A DNA stretch of 9,189 nucleotides from positions 1 through 9,189 of the forward strand of contig JAYZDP010000191.1 in assembly GCA_036337765.1 (NCBI GenBank), in the 5' to 3' direction. Shown here piece by piece: positions 6,793 through 9,189 of this stretch. The stretch is from JAYZDP01 sp036337765. GTDB lineage: Bacteria > Acidobacteriota > Thermoanaerobaculia > Multivoradales > Multivoraceae. A program made the position numbers and the translations under genes. The notes below the pieces were generated by a model. It had not been told where the DNA came from. It worked only from the letters and a program-made list of their open reading frames with translations, and did not search any database. Numbering within the stretch: the stretch's first letter is position 1; every line of letters starts with the position of its first letter.

Positions 6793-6817
6793 GGCCGTCC
6801 TCCCCGACAGGACGGCC
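6793..6817. repeat. Perfect 8-bp GC-rich inverted repeat in a divergent promoter region
   Basis: GGCCGTCC (6793-6800) and GGACGGCC (6810-6817) are separated by 9 bases. With one mismatch the arms extend to 11 bp (6790-6820). It lies between divergent genes, so it is not a terminator for either. It could be an operator, or a hairpin in the hydrolase mRNA leader immediately before the ribosome binding site. Confidence 0.6.
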
Positions 6818-6868
6818 ACTCAGACAGGATATTGTCGGCGAGGTTCGATACTACATTGGGGAGTGAAC

Positions 6869-6907
6869 ATGGCGAAGAAGCTGGTGGCGCTCGTGGATTC
6901 TCGATGA
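6869..6907 (+). CDS. 12-codon leader ORF coupled to the decarboxylase-family gene
   Basis: ATG at 6869 opens a 12-aa ORF, MAKKLVALVDSR, whose TGA overlaps the next ATG as ATGA (6904-6907). GGGGAG (6858-6863) with a 5-base spacer is a strong ribosome binding site for this ORF, whereas the downstream ATG at 6904 has only a poor one (GTGGAT). The layout fits translational coupling: ribosomes load at the leader and restart at the overlapping ATG. The peptide has no run of one amino acid of the kind attenuators use. An alternative is that the 12 codons are the true N-terminus and a one-base frameshift separates them, but the second ORF begins at a normal family start. Confidence 0.5.
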   Translation: MAKKLVALVDSR

Positions 6908-7497
6908 GCCGGATTCAGGCTCTCGGTCGCGATCAGCTGTCTGAGGCTCAGCGCGAGCTCTACGATGAGATTCTCGCCGGACCGCGCTCGGGGGGCGGGA
7001 GCAGTCGTGGCCTGGTCGACGACGGGGGTGGCCTCATCGGTCCCTTCAACGCGTGGCTTCATAGCCCGGAGCTGGGGCGGCGGCTGCAGGCGGTCGGCGA
7101 GAGCGTTCGCTTCGACTCGAGCTTGCCCTCGAACGTCCTCGAGGTCGGCATCCTCACCGTCGGCCGTGAGTGGCGAGCGCAGTTCGAGTGGTGGGCTCAC
7201 GCGCGGCTGGCCGCGAGAGCCGGAGTCTCTGACGATGTGATTGATGGGATCCGTGCGGGTGAGAGGCCCGAGTTCGACGATCCCGGCGAGGCGGTGGCCT
7301 ACGACTTCGCTCGTGAGCTCCTGGAGACACGGCGAGTTGGCGACGCGGCCTATGACTCGGTGGTCGAACGTTATGGCACGCGCGGTGCCATGGACCTGAT
7401 CGCGGTGCTGGGCTACTACGTGATGGTGTCGATGACGCTGAACGTCTTCCGGGTCGCGCTGCCGCCTGGCCAGGACCCCCCGTTCCCAGAGGACTGA
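6904..7497 (+). CDS. Carboxymuconolactone decarboxylase-family protein
   Basis: This 197-aa all-helical protein belongs to the CMD/AhpD-like superfamily. Visible family elements are the N-terminal LSEAQRELYDEILAGPR, then LIGPFNAWLHSPELGRRLQAVGESVRF, the helix VLEVGILTVGREWRAQFEWWAHARLAARAGV and the C-terminal LIAVLGYYVMVSMTLNVF. The CxxC pair of AhpD-type peroxidases is absent and the chain has no cysteine, so a thiol-peroxidase role is unlikely. It resembles the decarboxylase-like branch, whose substrates are mostly unknown. The presumed functional helix contains E, W and H residues around REWRAQFEWWAHAR. The start is chosen because the family N-terminus begins here. Initiation probably depends on the overlapping leader ORF. 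It converges on the next locus with only 2 bases between stops. Confidence 0.85.
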   Translation: MSRIQALGRDQLSEAQRELYDEILAGPRSGGGSSRGLVDDGGGLIGPFNAWLHSPELGRRLQAVGESVRFDSSLPSNVLEVGILTVGREWRAQFEWWAHARLAARAGVSDDVIDGIRAGERPEFDDPGEAVAYDFARELLETRRVGDAAYDSVVERYGTRGAMDLIAVLGYYVMVSMTLNVFRVALPPGQDPPFPED

Positions 7498-7499
7498 CC

Positions 7500-7826
7500 T
7501 TACTCGGTGCCGATTGCGAACAGCGTCCGCTCTCCGCGAACGTACATGTGCCGGCCCGCCAAGGCGGGCGTCGCCATCAGCCGCTCGCCCATGGTGTTGG
7601 TGGCGATCAGATCGAATGCCTCGCCGGTTTGGACCACGAAGATGTCGCCGTCCTCACTCGCCAGGTACAGGAGACCATCGGCAGCGATTGGAGAGGCGCT
7701 GAAGCCGCCCCCGACGTGCGGGAGTCGCTCGCGGTAGATCTCGCGGCCGTCGGTGAGATCGTAGGCGTCGAGAATCCCCTGGTTGCCGAGCACGTAGAGC
7801 GTGCCGTCGTAGACGATCGGCGGCGG
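7500..7826 (-). pseudogene. 3' fragment of a PQQ-binding-like beta-propeller protein
   Basis: About 108 codons remain, ending in TAA. They hold roughly the last three blades of a WD-like/PQQ beta-propeller: PPIVYDGTLYVLGNQGILDAYDLTDG, then SPIAADGLLYLASEDGDIFVV, then ATPALAGRHMYVRGERTLFAIG, each with the aDG.lYv / G.l.a.D pattern. Intact relatives usually carry several hundred residues and a signal peptide. Neither is present, because upstream of about 7826 this frame becomes an out-of-frame reading of another gene. There is no start codon or ribosome binding site of its own, so the remnant is unlikely to make a working protein unless read by frameshift. It is joined at about 7818-7827 to the YCII-like 5' fragment. 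Confidence 0.75.
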
Positions 7827-7827
7827 C
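7818..7827. other. Junction of the YCII-like and propeller fragments
   Basis: On the minus strand the two homologies meet inside GCCGCCGCCG. The left partner is in the frame of the ATG at 7941 and the right partner is in a different frame. The triplet repeat is the sort of short homology that could mediate a deletion or mislead an assembler. Confidence 0.6.
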
Positions 7828-7941
7828 CATCTTCTTGCCCCAGGCGCCATACTCCTGGATGACACTCTGGATCTCGTCTGGGGACATCGCGGAAAGGTCG
7901 CCGCCGCGGCGATCGTGCAACAACAGAACATACTGGGCCAT
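7825..7941 (-). pseudogene. 5' fragment of a YCII/DGPF-related protein
   Basis: The ATG at 7941 has a good ribosome binding site (GAGGAG at 7954-7949, 7-base spacer). It opens about 39-41 codons typical of the N-terminus of YCII-related (DGPF-domain) proteins: QYVLLLHD, then MSPDEIQSVIQEYGAWGKKM. Intact members run to about 100-130 aa and continue with a ...AAGRLVGGE-like segment. Here the similarity stops after KKMAAA. The frame then continues to 7654 as an Arg-rich nonsense reading of the propeller gene. The family's function is generally unknown; members often sit beside ECF sigma factors, and none is visible here. The promoter and start look intact, so a chimeric 95-aa product could be made. 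Confidence 0.7.
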
Positions 7942-8031
7942 GGGCTTGCTCCTCGGTCGGTGGTGGGTCTTTCATGAACGACGAACGGCACCGCGGGTTT
8001 TCGACGCCGGACTGGTAGCGTGAACCCAGTC

Positions 8032-8037
8032 GAGGTG
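8032..8037 (+). promoter_or_regulatory. Ribosome binding site that favours the ATG at 8044
   Basis: GAGGTG with a 6-base spacer precedes ATG at 8044. The alternative GTG at 8020 would place eight polar residues before the signal peptide and lacks such a site. Confidence 0.6.
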
Positions 8038-8043
8038 CGGACC

Positions 8044-8988
8044 ATGCAGCGCGCTATCGTTTCCTACACCGTTCTCGCCCTTGCCTCGTCGATCCTGCCG
8101 ATGTCCATTCGCGCCGCCGAGCCGATCGTGATCGCGCACCGCGGCGCCAGCGGGTACCTCCCCGAGCACACGCTCGAGGCCTACGCGCTCGCCCATGGGA
8201 TGGATGCGGACTTCATCGAGCCGGACCTGGTGCGTACCCGAGACGGCGCGTTCATCTGCCTGCACGACATCTATCTCGAGGCCACGACCGACGTCGAGGA
8301 AGTATTCCCGGACCGTGGCCGCGACGACGGACGGTGGTACGCCGCCGACTTCGACCTCGCCGAGATCCGCATGTTGCGCGCCCACGAGCGCTTGCCTGGC
8401 CGCTTTCCGCAGCAGGCCGAGGCACGCTTCGCGGTGCCTACGTTCGAGGAGATGATCGAGCTCGTCCAGGCGCTCAATCGATCGACAAGCCGAGAGGCCG
8501 GGATCTACCCCGAGCTGAAGGCCCCGAGCTTCCATCGCGAGGCCGGGCTCGGGATGGAAGCTCCTTTTCTCGAGCTCGTCCGGCACTACGGCTATATCGA
8601 CGCTGAGAGTCCGATCTTCGTGCAATCGTTCGAACCAGGTGCCCTCGAAGAGCTGCGTCGGCTGGGATCGTCGCTGCGACAGGTCTTTTTGATCGGTGGG
8701 CAGGTCGCCGTCGACGAATCGGCCTTGCAGGCTTACAGCTCTTTTGCAGACGGCATCGGCCCCAGCAAGCACCTGCTGTTCCGCGATCCGGAGATCGTGC
8801 GTCGCGCCCACGCCGCGGGACTGCTCGTGCATTCCTACACGTTGCGGGCGGACGACATCCCGGAGGCTTTCACGACCTTCGACGAGGAGCTCGAGGAGCT
8901 GTTCGGCGTGCTGGCGGTAGACGGCGCCTTCACCGATTTCCCCGACCGCGCTCGCACGTGGCTCTCCGAGCGCTCCGCGTCGCACTGA
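8044..8988 (+). CDS. Periplasmic glycerophosphodiester phosphodiesterase (GlpQ-type)
   Basis: The enzyme hydrolyses glycerophosphodiesters, released from phospholipids, to sn-glycerol 3-phosphate and an alcohol. GlpQ-type enzymes are Ca2+-dependent and periplasmic. The 314-aa chain starts with a signal peptide (hydrophobic core about residues 5-20, cleavage near RAA at 23-25). The catalytic pair is H32 in IAHRGASGYLPEHT and H74 in CLHD. The metal ligands are E59 and D61 in FIEPDLV, plus E157 in YPELKAP. The TIM-barrel C-terminal strands are present: FVQSF, GLLVHSYTLR and GAFTDFPD. Length and motif order match GlpQ (about 350 aa) and the enzyme looks complete. No glpT/UgpB transporter or glycerol-3-phosphate dehydrogenase is in the window. 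It is an intact gene between two broken loci. Confidence 0.93.
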   Translation: MQRAIVSYTVLALASSILPMSIRAAEPIVIAHRGASGYLPEHTLEAYALAHGMDADFIEPDLVRTRDGAFICLHDIYLEATTDVEEVFPDRGRDDGRWYAADFDLAEIRMLRAHERLPGRFPQQAEARFAVPTFEEMIELVQALNRSTSREAGIYPELKAPSFHREAGLGMEAPFLELVRHYGYIDAESPIFVQSFEPGALEELRRLGSSLRQVFLIGGQVAVDESALQAYSSFADGIGPSKHLLFRDPEIVRRAHAAGLLVHSYTLRADDIPEAFTTFDEELEELFGVLAVDGAFTDFPDRARTWLSERSASH

Positions 8989-9022
8989 TCAGCAGCGCCG
9001 TGAAGGAAACAAGGCCGCCCCA

Positions 9023-9045
9023 CTCCGCGCAGGACCGAGGCGGAG
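9023..9045. repeat. Inverted repeat overlapping a ribosome binding site
   Basis: CTCCGC (9023-9028) and GCGGAG (9040-9045) form a 6-bp stem with an 11-base loop. The right arm ends in the purine run used as the ribosome binding site for the ATG at 9057, so a hairpin could partly mask it. It lies 35 bases after the phosphodiesterase stop but has no U-tract. Confidence 0.35.
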
Positions 9046-9050
9046 GGGAG
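9045..9050 (+). promoter_or_regulatory. Ribosome binding site for the right-edge ORF
   Basis: GGGGAG, within the longer purine run 9042-9050, is followed by ATCTCG and ATG at 9057. This is near-ideal spacing and marks a genuine gene start. Confidence 0.6.
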
Positions 9051-9056
9051 ATCTCG

Positions 9057-9189
9057 ATGTATGACCTGCTGGCGGACGTCCGGTTGGCAGTCGGTGGCGG
9101 TCGACTACTTCTCGATTCTGGAGACCACGCTGCTACGTGGCCGGGCCTTCACGGATGCGGACCGCGCGGACGCGGCGCAGGTGGTGGTC
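9057..9189 (+). pseudogene. Right-edge MacB/FtsX-like (ADOP) permease remnant, apparently rearranged
   Basis: The ATG at 9057 has a strong ribosome binding site and begins MYDLLADVRLAVG, which resembles the N-terminal start of ADOP-type ABC permeases, though only about ten residues can be judged. From about 9085, in a different frame, the sequence reads WQSVAVDYFSIL, then LLRGRAFTDADRADA. That is the pattern of the second periplasmic MacB-core domain, normally hundreds of residues into the protein. So a gene start and a deep interior segment are joined within about 30 bases and out of frame. It may be an internal deletion with frameshift, or an assembly error. An in-frame ATG at 9061 in the interior frame has no family-like N-terminus. 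The gene runs off the window. These permeases are thought to work with MacB-like ATPases, and none is seen here. Confidence 0.55.

Noticed and set aside
6337..7497. A 386-codon plus-strand ORF running into the CMD-family gene
   Set aside because: The part before 6904 is the reverse complement of the secreted hydrolase gene and gives a low-complexity, family-less translation. The CMD family normally starts at 6904.
7500..8045. A single 181-codon minus-strand ORF taken as one propeller protein
   Set aside because: Its first 70 or so codons are an out-of-frame reading of the YCII-like start and its upstream region. The ribosome binding site and homology belong to the ATG at 7941 in another frame.
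7972..8985. A 337-codon minus-strand ORF opposite the phosphodiesterase
   Set aside because: It is a mirror-frame shadow, common in high-GC DNA. The plus-strand gene has all catalytic motifs and a signal peptide.
1..9189. CRISPR array, phage genes, toxin-antitoxin pair or defence island
   Set aside because: There are no regularly spaced repeats, and no integrase, transposase, nuclease or small toxin-like pair. The recognised genes are housekeeping or metabolic.

Overview
This is a GC-rich bacterial chromosomal window with ordinary housekeeping and metabolic genes. It shows no phage, insertion sequence, CRISPR array, tRNA or rRNA. GTG and TTG starts with good Shine-Dalgarno sequences occur, as expected in a high-GC genome. 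The right edge carries a stretch resembling the second periplasmic domain of the MacB/FtsX-like 'ADOP' permeases that are abundant in Acidobacteriota. Together with a periplasmic GlpQ-type phosphodiesterase, a YCII/DGPF-type fragment and a PQQ-type beta-propeller fragment, this suggests an Acidobacteriota-like soil or sediment bacterium. That assignment is inference.

Layout, left to right: 1-189 unassigned; a tiny all-hydrophobic protein (-) and 3-methyladenine DNA glycosylase I, tag (-); a transglutaminase-like protein (+, divergent from tag); a three-helix membrane protein (-); a family III (CaiB/BaiF) CoA-transferase (+); an SppA-type signal peptide peptidase (-); a four-helix membrane protein with an internal duplication (+); a secreted alpha/beta hydrolase (-); a 12-codon leader ORF overlapping a carboxymuconolactone decarboxylase-family gene (+); a scrambled locus made of a YCII-like 5' fragment joined out of frame to a PQQ beta-propeller 3' fragment (-); a secreted glycerophosphodiester phosphodiesterase (+); and a broken or chimeric ABC-permease start at the right edge (+).

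From tag onward the strands alternate almost gene by gene. Neighbours converge with gaps of 21, -8, 5 and 2 bases and diverge across spacers of 45 to 200 bases. Most genes must therefore be single transcription units, and there is little basis for linking their functions. No pathway can be built from the set.

The most unusual signals are two apparent gene chimeras, at about 7818-7827 and about 9080-9100. In each, a well-initiated 5' gene end runs into the interior of another or the same gene in a different reading frame. They may be real deletions or assembly errors. Also notable are a translationally coupled 12-codon leader before the decarboxylase-family gene, a strong inverted repeat beside the hydrolase ribosome binding site, and duplication signatures in two proteins. 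I did not find a convincing new multi-gene system.
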